From: an uncultured Kangiellaceae bacterium
Lineage (GTDB): Bacteria > Pseudomonadota > Gammaproteobacteria > Enterobacterales > Kangiellaceae
Length of the DNA: 32,349 nucleotides
Direction: 5' to 3'
Assembly (NCBI GenBank): GCA_905479925.1
Contig: CAJQOL010000010.1
Location: 1-32,349, forward strand
Below the pieces are notes generated by a model. The model saw only the letters and a program-made list of their open reading frames with translations. It did no database searches and was not told the origin of the DNA. The translations under genes and the position numbers were made by a program. This document shows, one piece after another, positions 8,143-16,213 of the stretch (position 1 is its first letter; each line of letters starts with the position of its first letter).

Positions 8143-9570
8143 TTACTCTGCTAATCCAGAAATAGCTTTTATTTCTAGAAAGTCATTAAAACCATGTTCA
8201 CCCCATTCTCGGCCATTTCCCGATTGTTTATAACCGCCAAATGGCGTATTCATGTCTCCACTTTGACCGTTAATATTAATATTGCCAGCTCTAATTCTAG
8301 AAGCGACATAGCTTAACGTTTTGTTATCCTGACCTTGTATGTAACCGGCCAGACCATAAGGAGTATCATTGGCAATTGCGATAGCTTGATCAATAGTCTC
8401 ATAGGGCATGATCGCAAAGACTGGTCCGAATATTTCCTGCTCGGCAATTGCCATGGAATTGTTAACCTCAGAAAAAACGGTTGGTTGAATGTAATAGCCT
8501 TTTGAAGAGTCGGTTGGGCGCTGCAAACCTCCACAAACCAGCTTGGCACCTTCATCAATTCCTTTTTGAATTAATGAACGTATTTTATCGTACTGCACCT
8601 TACTAACAACAGGCCCCATTGTTGTCGTATCATTTCTCGCATCACCAACAACCACCGAAGCCGCTGTCTTTGCAGCAACAGCTTCCGCCTGCTCTAACTT
8701 ATCTGCAGGTACTAGCATTCTGGTAGGCGCATTGCAGGATTGCCCACTATTTGAAAACACACTACGAGCGCCTTGCTTAACCGCTCTTTCTAAGTCGGCA
8801 TCTGGAAGAATAATATTTGCTGATTTCCCTCCTAACTCTTGGGTCACCCGTTTTATAGATGGCGCCGCATTTTGGGCCACTAAAGATCCTGCCCTCGTCG
8901 AGCCTGTAAATGAAACCATATCAATCAACGGGTGCTGGGAAATTGCCGTACCAACGCCTTCTCCGTCACCTTGAATCATATTAAAAACACCCGCTGGTAC
9001 GCCTGCTTCGTGCATAACTTCTGCGAATACTTGAGCTGATAACGGTGCAACTTCTGACGGCTTTAAAATAACCGTGCAACCCACCGCTAAAGCCGGCGCC
9101 ACCTTACAAGCTATTTGATTAATCGGCCAGTTCCACGGTGTTATAAGGCCACAAACACCAATGGGTTCTTTAACCACCAGGCTTGCACTTTGCTTTTCTG
9201 AAAAAGAATAATTTTTTAGTATTGCCTGAGCAGTTTTAAAATGCCCTAATCCTGAGCCCGCTTGTGCCTTGATTGCTAATTGAGTCGGTGCCCCCATCTC
9301 AATCGATATCGCCTCTGCAATATCATTGTATCGATTTTTATAAGCACCAATAATGGCATCAAACAGTTCAAGCCGTTGCTCTACGGTTGAAAAGCCAAAG
9401 GTTGAGAACGCTTTACTTGCAGCGCGAGCCGCTAAATCGACATCCTCGGCATTACCAAGAGCCAGTTTCCCGCAAATACTTTCATCAGAAGGATTGACTA
9501 CATCTATCAAATTTAATTTATTGGGCTCTACCCAACATCCATCAATATAAAATTTATCAAGCATTTTCAC
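8143..9570 (-). CDS. NAD(P)-dependent aldehyde dehydrogenase family protein
   Basis: The 475-residue protein oxidises an unidentified aldehyde to the acid. Conserved elements are the oxyanion/cofactor loop 'GLITPWNWPINQIACKVAPA' (about 141-160), 'ILKPSEVAPLSA', the FTGST cofactor turn, the general-base glutamate E245 in 'QELGGKS', the nucleophile C279 in 'NSGQSCNAPTRM', and the C-terminal 'FGGYKQSGNGRE' followed by 'HGFNDFLEIK'. Length and motifs fit the classical ALDH superfamily. Its substrate cannot be inferred, because its operon partner is a cyclophilin. Start choice: an AAGGA element lies about 8 nt before a GTG at 9570, whereas the ATG two codons later is too far, so GTG is preferred. 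Upstream is a gap filled with 13-bp repeats. Confidence 0.9.
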   Translation of the reverse strand: MKMLDKFYIDGCWVEPNKLNLIDVVNPSDESICGKLALGNAEDVDLAARAASKAFSTFGFSTVEQRLELFDAIIGAYKNRYNDIAEAISIEMGAPTQLAIKAQAGSGLGHFKTAQAILKNYSFSEKQSASLVVKEPIGVCGLITPWNWPINQIACKVAPALAVGCTVILKPSEVAPLSAQVFAEVMHEAGVPAGVFNMIQGDGEGVGTAISQHPLIDMVSFTGSTRAGSLVAQNAAPSIKRVTQELGGKSANIILPDADLERAVKQGARSVFSNSGQSCNAPTRMLVPADKLEQAEAVAAKTAASVVVGDARNDTTTMGPVVSKVQYDKIRSLIQKGIDEGAKLVCGGLQRPTDSSKGYYIQPTVFSEVNNSMAIAEQEIFGPVFAIMPYETIDQAIAIANDTPYGLAGYIQGQDNKTLSYVASRIRAGNININGQSGDMNTPFGGYKQSGNGREWGEHGFNDFLEIKAISGLAE

Positions 9571-9635
9571 GGTTAGTTTCCTTTGTTCAATGACTAAGAA
9601 TTTATGGGTAATCTACAACGATAGAGTTTTAATAT

Positions 9636-9726
9636 AACCTTCAGCTATGCAGTTCAACTAGGCAGTTTAACTATGCCGTTTAACGACAAAGCTCAACGAT
9701 AAAACTCAACAACAAAATTCAGCTAT
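9636..9726. repeat. seven degenerate 13-bp tandem repeats
   Basis: Seven consecutive 13-bp units fill the gap after ubiI and overlap its stop codon. They start at 9636, 9649, 9662, 9675, 9688, 9701 and 9714. Examples are GCAGTTCAACTAG (9649), GCAGTTTAACTAT (9662), AAAACTCAACAAC (9701) and AAAATTCAGCTAT (9714). The first and last units match at 11 of 13 positions. On the minus strand the shared core is GTTGAA or GTTAAA. The period is exact, although the units have diverged. Confidence 0.75.
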
Positions 9727-10934
9727 AAGCCCATCGCTTTTTTGATAATTTCTTGCTTTACTGTTGGCATTTTATCCATCGCTGACATAGCGAAGTTTCT
9801 AAGTAAAGTTACTGGCATACTCTGATTGGCAAATAGATGCTTAAAACCGCTCATAGCGTTTTGCATCACAAGATTTTCTGTTTTTCGTTCTCTTTCAAAG
9901 GGTCTAAGGTTAGCCTTAAGCCCAAAGTCGCGTCCTTGTTGATTTAGCTTTAAAACTAAACGAGTCAGGCATTGACTATCTTGAAAACCAATATTTACCC
10001 CTTGACCTGCTAACGGGTGAATTGTGTGAGCAGCATCACCAATTAGTGCCACTCTTTCATCCAAATAATGGTCAGCATGTCGTTTTATCAGCGGAAATGA
10101 AAAGTAATCGCTGACTAATTCTACCTGACCCAAACGAGACTCAAAAGCCTGCTGTAATTTTTTAGCAAAATCCTCATTCGATAATTCCTGAAGTGAACTT
10201 GCTTTATCACTGTCAATTGACCAAACAACCGAGCATAGGTTAGCCTCTGGCATTGGTAGGAATGCTACCGGTCCGAAGGGCGTAAATCTTTGCCACGCAG
10301 TTTGTTGATGAGGCATTTCGCATCGAACGTTAGCAACAAAAGCCAACTGTTGGTAATCCGCCTCACTCGCTCCAATAGCAAGCAAACGTCTAACCGTTGA
10401 ATGTGCGCCATCGGCACCGATCAATAACGACCCTCTATAGACATCACCACCTTCCATATGAATATCAACGCCGTTTTGGTCAACTAGGATTTGTTCGACG
10501 CCGTCACCGAATTGACAATGGATATTTCCATAGCTTTCTAGCGCCCTAAGGCTTGAAGCTTGTAGAATATTATTTTCAACGATCACGCCTAAATTGGGCT
10601 CAGCAACCTCCTCTGCAGAAAACACTATTTGACCGGTTCCTTCACCATCCCAGACGTTCATCCGTTGATAGTTTGCCTTTAGGCCTTCGGGAATACCTTG
10701 CCAAACATTTATCGCCTTTAACCAATCGCGATTAGCTGGACTAATTGCGCTGACTCTAACGTCAGCTAAAGCTGCATCAGCATCTTTTTGCATAAGCCGT
10801 TGAAAAGGTAATAACTCGTCAAGGGGCTGTTTTTCAATCAGAAGAATATTGAGAGATGATTCGGCGAGCGAAGCCGCTGTCGCCAAGCCAACCATACCGC
10901 CACCAATGATTATAATATCAAATTCGGTTGCCAC
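9723..10934 (-). CDS. ubiI: 2-polyprenylphenol hydroxylase (UbiI/VisC), ubiquinone biosynthesis
   Basis: This FAD-dependent monooxygenase hydroxylates C5 of the ubiquinone precursor ring. The FAD-binding GGGMVG is at residues 11-16, and the UbiH/COQ6 signature 'RVALIGDAAHTIHPLAGQGV' with 'NIGFQDSQCL' is near 300-325. It is separated from ubiH in the same pepP-ubiH-ubiI order as in E. coli, which is the reason for calling this copy UbiI; motifs alone do not separate the paralogues. Start choice: an open frame extends to a GTG at 10967, but a TAGGA element sits 6 nt before the in-frame GTG at 10934, which gives 403 residues, near the 400 of E. coli UbiI and with the FAD motif at the normal distance from the N terminus. 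The last bases belong to the 13-bp repeat array. Confidence 0.9.
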   Translation of the reverse strand: MATEFDIIIIGGGMVGLATAASLAESSLNILLIEKQPLDELLPFQRLMQKDADAALADVRVSAISPANRDWLKAINVWQGIPEGLKANYQRMNVWDGEGTGQIVFSAEEVAEPNLGVIVENNILQASSLRALESYGNIHCQFGDGVEQILVDQNGVDIHMEGGDVYRGSLLIGADGAHSTVRRLLAIGASEADYQQLAFVANVRCEMPHQQTAWQRFTPFGPVAFLPMPEANLCSVVWSIDSDKASSLQELSNEDFAKKLQQAFESRLGQVELVSDYFSFPLIKRHADHYLDERVALIGDAAHTIHPLAGQGVNIGFQDSQCLTRLVLKLNQQGRDFGLKANLRPFERERKTENLVMQNAMSGFKHLFANQSMPVTLLRNFAMSAMDKMPTVKQEIIKKAMGL

Positions 10935-10983
10935 TTTGGTTCCTATTTTTAAGGTTAAACAAAACACTTAGGTGTGTTGCTAG

Positions 10984-12288
10984 CTATTTAGTTAAACCTC
11001 TAGCCAGTTTGGTCGAACGGCCAGCGTAACCCATTGCCGCCATAGAAAACTTCCGCTTTACCCAGGGAAGCTTATCTATCCAAGCAAGTGCTTTGTTCCG
11101 TAATATGACTAAGGGTAAAAAATCGTGACTGAATAACCTTACTAAACCATCCGTTGCCCCAATGGTTCGATCCCAGTCTGCTCCTCGTTCATTGGTATAT
11201 TGTGTCATAAACTCAACACTACCAAGCTGAGCTCGAATGTCTTTTTTGGCTACACACGCTTTCTCTGTTACTAGCTCTGCAGAAGAGATCAATGTTTGAA
11301 TTTGCTCATACAATGCAGCCACATCACGCAGCCCTATATTAAATCCTTGCCCCGCAATAGGGTGAAGGGTATGCGCCGCATTACCGATTAATAACACACC
11401 ATTCTTATGCAACTTTTCCGGTAAATGCAAAGCTAAAGGATACTGATTCCGCTCTCCAACTTTTGTGATACGACCTAATCGATAGCCAAACTGTGATTGT
11501 AATTCCGCCATAAATGTTTGGTCATCATAATTCATAACTGTGTCGACCTGCTGTTCAGGTTGACACCAAACAAGTGACATTCTGTTTCGAGTCATTGGCA
11601 GTAATGCTAGCGGCCCATGAGTTGTAAAACGTTCAAACGCTTGGTTATTGTGTGGCTTTTCCGTGGAAATATTGGCAATAACCGCATGCTGCTTGTAAAA
11701 CTCTCTATTAACTTTAAACCCCATCATTTTGGATATCGGCGAGAAAGTACCATCTGCCGCTAGTAGCATCGCGGCGGTCAGATGCTTATCTTTTTCACCA
11801 GCCGCCGAAACTGTTACGACAACCTCGGTATTTGTTGCCGTCCTTTGGTTTTCAAGTAACTTGCTAGAGGTTTGTTCGATAGCCGTTATTTCGTTTGGGC
11901 AGAACAACTCGATATTTTCGCGTTCGCGTATCGCCTGCCACAAAACCGGACCAGTCTGCTCCAGAGGAATGACCGCACCTAACTGTTCAAACGAATAATC
12001 CTCAGCGTTAATTCGAGTAAATCCGAATTTGCCTTGATCGGACACATGGATTTTCTTAATCGCACAGCTAAGCGGTTCAATTGACTTCCATAGGTCAAGG
12101 GATTTTAAAATAGTCATGGAAGAATCGGAAAGTGCTACCGATCGTTGATCATAGCTTGGACTAGCGCTTAAATGAGGTTCAACGGGTTCTACCAGCGCTA
12201 TTGAAAGCTCTAGCTTAGCAAGGGCCAATGCCGCAGTCGCACCCACCATTCCACCGCCAGCAATAATAATATCGAATTGTTTACTCAT
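10984..12288 (-). CDS. ubiH: 2-octaprenyl-6-methoxyphenol hydroxylase (UbiH), ubiquinone biosynthesis
   Basis: This 434-residue FAD monooxygenase is a paralogue of its downstream neighbour and is expected to hydroxylate C1 of the ubiquinone ring. The dinucleotide-binding loop AGGGMVGATAA is at residues 10-20. The UbiH family signature 'GVLLIGNAAHTLHPIAGQGF' with 'NIGLRDVAAL' is near 293-325. 'ALLPMTRNRMSLVWC' matches the central substrate-domain region of the family. It is assigned by position, next to pepP as in E. coli. It is slightly longer than E. coli UbiH (392 residues) because of an insert after the signature and a longer central region. A GGAA element precedes the ATG. A 143 bp gap separates it from pepP, so an internal promoter is possible. 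Confidence 0.9.
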   Translation of the reverse strand: MSKQFDIIIAGGGMVGATAALALAKLELSIALVEPVEPHLSASPSYDQRSVALSDSSMTILKSLDLWKSIEPLSCAIKKIHVSDQGKFGFTRINAEDYSFEQLGAVIPLEQTGPVLWQAIRERENIELFCPNEITAIEQTSSKLLENQRTATNTEVVVTVSAAGEKDKHLTAAMLLAADGTFSPISKMMGFKVNREFYKQHAVIANISTEKPHNNQAFERFTTHGPLALLPMTRNRMSLVWCQPEQQVDTVMNYDDQTFMAELQSQFGYRLGRITKVGERNQYPLALHLPEKLHKNGVLLIGNAAHTLHPIAGQGFNIGLRDVAALYEQIQTLISSAELVTEKACVAKKDIRAQLGSVEFMTQYTNERGADWDRTIGATDGLVRLFSHDFLPLVILRNKALAWIDKLPWVKRKFSMAAMGYAGRSTKLARGLTK

Positions 12289-12431
12289 CTTCGATTCCCA
12301 ATAGCCAACTCGCTGATCATTAGTGATTAATCATTAGCAAAAAAGTGACGCTGAGGCTGTAATAAGCCAATTCTTCAGTTTAAAGAAGCAAAGCTCACTT
12401 ATTAAAATAACAACATGTACCTAAATAGCAA

Positions 12432-13748
12432 TTAATTCAGCATTAACTGCTCTATTTCATCGGCCTGCTTAATAGCGGCTTCAGAAAGAATTTCGTATCC
12501 CTTTTTTGTCACTAGAACGTCATCTTCAATTCTAATACCAATGCCCCACCACTTTTTGTCTAAGCCTTTCGTTTTTGGCGCAAAATACAAACCCGGTTCC
12601 ACGGTAAGCACCATTCCCGCTTGCAATGTTCTTGGTTCCTTATCAATAAGATAATCACCAACATCATGCACATCTAAACCTAACCAGTGACCCGTTTTAT
12701 GCATGTAGTATTTCTTATAGGCTTCTTCATCCACCAGTTGCTCCAGATCACCTTTAAGAATTCCCATCTCAATCAATCCTTCAGTTAACACTCTAACGGC
12801 TTTATCGTGCGGAGCGGTCCAAGGATTACCTGGTTTTACCGTTGCAATAGCTTCTATATTTGCCTTTAGCACCCAATCATAGGCTTGGCGTTGCTCTTTA
12901 TTAAAACGACCATTTATAGGGAACGTTCGAGTAATATCCGCAGCGTATCCATCTAACTCGCCGCCAGCATCAATCAATAATAACTCGCCATCGTTTAAGG
13001 GTTGATTATTTTCAACATAATGCAAAATACAGGCATTTTCTCCCGCTGCAACAATCGAATTGTAAGCTTCGTGTCGAGCCCCGCGTTTAGCAAATTGGTA
13101 TTTTATTTCGGCTTCTATATCTAGTTCGTTTAGTTCGGGCTTACATGCCTGCATTGCATTCATATGAGCTTGAGCTGACAATTCAGCGACTTGACGCATA
13201 ACCGTTATCTCGGCGGCACTTTTAAACAATCGCATATCGTGTAAAACATGGCTTAAATCAATTAACTCACCGGGAGGATGAGCCCCTGTTTTTACTTGCG
13301 ATCGCAGCGTATTAATCCAACCCATAATACTCTTATCAAACTCAGGGTGGTTACCAAATTCATAATATATTCGCTCTCTCCCTTCCATTAAACCCGGTAA
13401 AATGTCATCAATGTCGTCGATTGGAAAGGCATCATTACAGCCAAACTGTTTAACCGCGCCTTGCTGGCCAAATCGACGTCCATGCCAAGTTTCCATCACC
13501 TCGTCTTTTTCACGACAAAACATGATGTACTCACCCTGTTGTCGTCCGGGTAATAACACAATCACCGCTTCCGGCTCAGGAAAGCCTGATAGATAATGAA
13601 AGTCACTGTGTTGGCGAAAGCGAAAGTCGGTATCTCGGCTTCGTATTTGCTCAGAATTGGAAGGCAAAATGGCGATAGAGTTATCGCCCATATAATCCAT
13701 CAGTTTACGCCTGCGACGGCTAAACTCAGCTTTTTTTATCATGCTCAT
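12432..13748 (-). CDS. pepP: Xaa-Pro aminopeptidase (aminopeptidase P II)
   Basis: The cytoplasmic dimetal peptidase releases N-terminal residues that precede proline. The N-terminal non-catalytic domain (about 1-170) includes 'RQHSDFHYLSGFPEPEAVIV'. The pita-bread catalytic domain carries all five metal ligands, counted from the ATG at 13748: D260 and D271 in 'LLIDAGGELDGYAADITRTF', H354 in 'HKTGHWLGLDVHDVG', E384 in 'TVEPGL', and E408 in 'IRIEDD'. The first three fall at the same numbers as in the E. coli enzyme. The frame can be extended one codon to a TTG at 13751, but the ATG is preferred; a second ATG two codons later is also possible because no strong Shine-Dalgarno is present. It lies 21 bp after ygfB, as in the E. 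coli operon. Confidence 0.95.
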   Translation of the reverse strand: MSMIKKAEFSRRRRKLMDYMGDNSIAILPSNSEQIRSRDTDFRFRQHSDFHYLSGFPEPEAVIVLLPGRQQGEYIMFCREKDEVMETWHGRRFGQQGAVKQFGCNDAFPIDDIDDILPGLMEGRERIYYEFGNHPEFDKSIMGWINTLRSQVKTGAHPPGELIDLSHVLHDMRLFKSAAEITVMRQVAELSAQAHMNAMQACKPELNELDIEAEIKYQFAKRGARHEAYNSIVAAGENACILHYVENNQPLNDGELLLIDAGGELDGYAADITRTFPINGRFNKEQRQAYDWVLKANIEAIATVKPGNPWTAPHDKAVRVLTEGLIEMGILKGDLEQLVDEEAYKKYYMHKTGHWLGLDVHDVGDYLIDKEPRTLQAGMVLTVEPGLYFAPKTKGLDKKWWGIGIRIEDDVLVTKKGYEILSEAAIKQADEIEQLMLN

Positions 13749-13769
13749 CAAATCAGTCTTATTTAAACA

Positions 13770-14363
13770 TTAATGGAAAGTACTATTTCCGGCGACCGGC
13801 GCCGCGGCCCGTTGTTCAATTTTAAAGACAAACTCAAGATAAATCACCTTTACCGCCACTTTAATGTGTTCTAAAAGAGTAATAAATGCCGCTTGCGACT
13901 CTTCATCATTATCAACCACAACATCTAACTGCGATATATCACTAATATCCTGCAAAGACTCATTAATTTCGGCTCCGGTTACTGGCTGATTGCCATGCTG
14001 TAAACCAAACCCCAGCAAATAACCTTGGGCCCACAAAGTTAATGCCTCTAGTCTATCGATTAACGGATAATCTTCGTCGGGTAATAAGATAGGCGTCAAA
14101 AAATCCTCTTCTCGAAAGGCACGAGCGCTAATCACATTAATATCTTCTAGTACCTTTTGCGCCGACTCAGGTAATTGATTACCATCATTTCCGACCTCTA
14201 GTATGGTTCTTTTCCAGCTCGAATCCGTTGCTTTTAGACCACCACAAATCATACCCGATAGAATTCCTTGGAACTCAGAAGTGCTAATTTCACAGTCGGC
14301 ATCCGCCAATGCCTCTTCAAAGGATTCATACAATTCTGCGGATTTTTCTTCAAATTCACTCAT
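13770..14363 (-). CDS. ygfB: UPF0149 family protein YgfB
   Basis: This 197-residue protein of the YgfB/YecA-type UPF0149 family shows the signature 'GILSGMICGGLKATDSSW' near residues 34-51 and the later 'WAQGYLLGFGLQHGN'. It lacks the C-terminal SEC-C-like zinc motif of YecA, in line with YgfB. Its function is poorly defined; in Pseudomonas aeruginosa YgfB acts as a modulator of gene expression linked to beta-lactam resistance. The ATG at 14363 is chosen over an upstream TTG (14384) because it gives an N terminus like that of other YgfB proteins and has a GAG element about 9 nt before it. It is first in the pepP-ubiH-ubiI unit and divergent from the zapA pair, as in many gammaproteobacteria. 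Confidence 0.9.
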   Translation of the reverse strand: MSEFEEKSAELYESFEEALADADCEISTSEFQGILSGMICGGLKATDSSWKRTILEVGNDGNQLPESAQKVLEDINVISARAFREEDFLTPILLPDEDYPLIDRLEALTLWAQGYLLGFGLQHGNQPVTGAEINESLQDISDISQLDVVVDNDEESQAAFITLLEHIKVAVKVIYLEFVFKIEQRAAAPVAGNSTFH

Positions 14364-14479
14364 TTTTAGCGCTCTAACACTCAATATTAGTTAAATAGTT
14401 ACATTTTTACCGATTATACCATTGACCATTGCACGGTTGCGCTCTATATTAAAATAATGCTAAAAAACAATGATTTGCC

Positions 14480-14659
14480 ATGACAACCTCAAATCTTTCG
14501 CAACTTGAAAGCAGCGTTTCAAAGCTTTTAGAAACCTGCGAAACACTTCAGACCGAAAATCGACAGCTTCGCATCGATCGGCAAAACCTGCTCGACAAAA
14601 ATAAATTGGCTAGTGGAAAGATTGAAGCGATGATCGAAAAATTGAAGGAAATTGGCTAA
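14480..14659 (+). CDS. short coiled-coil protein upstream of zapA (TIGR02449-like)
   Basis: A 59-residue ORF beginning MTTSNLSQLESSVSKLLETC is almost entirely a predicted heptad coiled coil, rich in Leu, Glu, Lys and Gln. The TAA stop overlaps the zapA ATG by one base (TAATG), a strong sign of translational coupling. Its size, composition and position match the short conserved protein (TIGR02449 type) found before zapA in many gammaproteobacteria. It resembles ZapB in being a tiny coiled coil, but identity with ZapB is not shown. A role in cell division together with ZapA is inference from context. Confidence 0.85.
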   Translation: MTTSNLSQLESSVSKLLETCETLQTENRQLRIDRQNLLDKNKLASGKIEAMIEKLKEIG

Positions 14660-14973
14660 TGGCTGAAAGCAAACCTGTCAGTATCCATATAATGGGCAAC
14701 GAATATCACGTTGCTAGCCCCGCTGATGAAGTTGAAAAACTTGAGGAAGCAGCAAGGGCTCTTGATAAACGTATGCGCGAGATAAAAGAAGGCGGCCGCA
14801 TCATGGGGCTAGAGCGAGTTGCGGTAATGGCAGCGCTAAACCTTTCTTATGAGTTATTGCATGGTGAGTCATCTTCGCTGGAAAAAGATGCTGAATTTAA
14901 TCAGCGCATTCAGAAACTTCAAGAAAAGGTTGATACGGCACTTGCCGCCAATGCGCAACCCGGCTTAATCTAG
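14659..14973 (+). CDS. zapA: cell division protein ZapA
   Basis: This 104-residue protein has the ZapA layout: an N-terminal globular head ('VSIHIMGNEYHVASPADEVE', about 6-25), the conserved 'LEEAARALDKRMREIKEGG' helix, 'ERVAVMAALNLSYELL', and a C-terminal coiled coil (about 70-95) used for antiparallel dimer and tetramer formation. ZapA cross-links FtsZ protofilaments and stabilises the Z ring in the cytoplasm. Its start overlaps the stop of the 59-residue coiled-coil gene, and AAGGA 9 nt upstream inside that gene serves as the ribosome binding site. The ygfB/zapA divergent pair, followed by 6S RNA and ygfA, is a conserved gammaproteobacterial arrangement. Here a lipoprotein gene on the other strand separates zapA from 6S RNA. 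Confidence 0.95.
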   Translation: MAESKPVSIHIMGNEYHVASPADEVEKLEEAARALDKRMREIKEGGRIMGLERVAVMAALNLSYELLHGESSSLEKDAEFNQRIQKLQEKVDTALAANAQPGLI

Positions 14974-15025
14974 CCATCCCTAAAAAAACTGGCCTAGTAT
15001 GATTGCCTTAGTCAAAAATTACTGG

Positions 15026-15736
15026 TTAACCGCCTGTTGAAATAACACTAATTTCGGCCCCGATACCCTCAAAGATTTGATCAATTTCCCGGTAGTTATT
15101 GTTGGAACGTTCACAGCTTGATTTTAATACATCCCAAACCTCTGCTGTTCTAGTGTAATGATCGTTTGCCATAGATGTCATCTTTTCATCGCTAGTAACG
15201 CTTCTGGCAAGCTTTCGTGACGTATTAAGTGCAGCTAATGCCGCTGCTGATAGCTCTTGGTTACAGCTGGCCAATAGATTTCCTTCTGAAAAATAGCTGC
15301 TTAGCAGATCATGCTTTTTGTAGGAGCTTTCTATAGGTTGCGCAATATTTTGTGGTTGAGTGTCGAACAAAATAAATGAAAAATCGACCAACTCTTCATA
15401 TTGCCCATTTAAAGTCGCATTGGCAATCAGTATTGTTTGGCTACCACCATGAGCAATTATGACCTGATTATTGCTAATGGCATGTGCTGCCATCAGCAAC
15501 TTGAATTCAGTTGCTGACAAAGACGGTAGTACGAATCGGCCGTTAACATCGCTGCTCACTGTCTCTTGCTTGCGCTGTTGATGAGCGACCTTAACCCCCT
15601 CCATCGGTAGCATCGTCTGCAGGTTTATAATCTGTCCACTAACCTTGGGCGCTTGGTAAACTTTCGTCACCGTCGGCAAACAGCCCGATAGAATGACGAT
15701 AAGAGAACATTGAATAAATCTGACAGCTGATTTCAT
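15026..15736 (-). CDS. putative lipoprotein with a carboxypeptidase-regulatory-like domain
   Basis: The 236-residue precursor has a lipoprotein signal peptide with lipobox LSGC (C19) in 'QCSLIVILSGCLPTVTK'. Residues 31-75 ('GQIINLQTMLPMEGVKVAHQ' ... 'SSDVNGRFVLPSLS') look like a carboxypeptidase-regulatory (CarboxypepD_reg/transthyretin-like) beta-sandwich, with the typical 'V-G-V-...-T-D-NGRF' progression. The C-terminal part (about 130-236) is helical, with two further cysteines (about 158 and 208), and I do not recognise it. After maturation it would sit at the inner or outer membrane; residue +2 is Leu, so there is no Asp retention signal. It is inserted between zapA and 6S RNA on the opposite strand, which is unusual for this neighbourhood. 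Function unknown. Confidence 0.7.
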   Translation of the reverse strand: MKSAVRFIQCSLIVILSGCLPTVTKVYQAPKVSGQIINLQTMLPMEGVKVAHQQRKQETVSSDVNGRFVLPSLSATEFKLLMAAHAISNNQVIIAHGGSQTILIANATLNGQYEELVDFSFILFDTQPQNIAQPIESSYKKHDLLSSYFSEGNLLASCNQELSAAALAALNTSRKLARSVTSDEKMTSMANDHYTRTAEVWDVLKSSCERSNNNYREIDQIFEGIGAEISVISTGG

Positions 15737-15944
15737 AGAATATGCGATAAACCTTGAGTAGAGTCTGTCCAGTATAACGTTAGCAAATAACGTAAGCGAG
15801 AGGATTGTGCGGCGAGTTTTTAGTGTACAAAAAGGTTATCTAATTGGCAGGCCATGTTTTGAATAGAGCGCTTTTGGCAGTGACACAGGTCGTCCCGCGG
15901 ATTGGGTTTGAGGGCACACCTATATTAATTCTTTGCGAATAACG

Positions 15945-15973
15945 CTTCTCATTTTTTGTAGGGGGGTTATAAT
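15945..15973 (+). promoter_or_regulatory. promoter of 6S RNA
   Basis: A perfect -10 TATAAT (15968-15973) and a -35-like TTCTCA (15945-15950) are 17 bp apart. Initiation about 7 nt downstream, at about 15980, would fall exactly at the base of the 6S RNA terminal stem. A run of six G (15961-15966) fills the end of the spacer. Confidence 0.7.
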
Positions 15974-15979
15974 TCTCCA

Positions 15980-16181
15980 CTCTGCCTGCCTTGTGCGCCT
16001 AGCTGAAGTAGTCCATGAGCCGATAATCTCATCCCAGGGTATCCTGGTTGGCTTTTGGTGAGCATGTCCGAGCAAGTGTTTATCACTTGGTGCGGAAAGC
16101 CTAAATTAAGTCACGGGATTCCCACCTGAACCTTCGGGTTCTTGGGCGAGACCAGCAAACGGCAAGGTGGGTAGACCTATA
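15980..16181 (+). ncRNA. ssrS: 6S RNA (SsrS), sigma70-RNA polymerase regulator
   Basis: The region before ygfA matches the 6S RNA layout. The terminal stem pairs 15981-15993 (TCTGCCTGCCTTG) with 16163-16175 (CAAGGTGGGTAGA), 13 consecutive pairs counting wobbles. Inside are conserved elements known from E. coli 6S: GAGCCGAT (near 16017), TTGGTGAGCATG with the following TCCGAG (near 16055-16072), and GAAAGCCTAAATTA (near 16095). Near the 3' side, GAACCTTCGGGTTC makes a hairpin closed by a C(UUCG)G tetraloop. 6S RNA mimics an open promoter, binds sigma70 holoenzyme in stationary phase and templates product RNA. Its position just upstream of ygfA is the conserved one. Ends are estimated to within several bases. 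Confidence 0.93.
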
Positions 16182-16213
16182 AAGCACCTCCTCTGCGATT
16201 ATGAGATTGGTTA

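Noticed and set aside
10935-10967. Upstream GTG start for ubiI adding 11 residues
   Set aside because: A Shine-Dalgarno lies directly before the downstream GTG at 10934, and the shorter protein matches the family's N terminus.
12313-12340. ATCATTAG direct repeat in the pepP-ubiH gap as a regulatory array
   Set aside because: Only two short AT-rich copies are present, which is easily chance.
14364-14384. Upstream TTG start for ygfB
   Set aside because: The ATG at 14363 has better spacing to a GAG element and gives a family-like N terminus.
14976-15000. Hairpin CTAGCCA...TGGCCTAG after zapA as a terminator
   Set aside because: The stem is imperfect and the T/A run lies in the loop, not after the stem.
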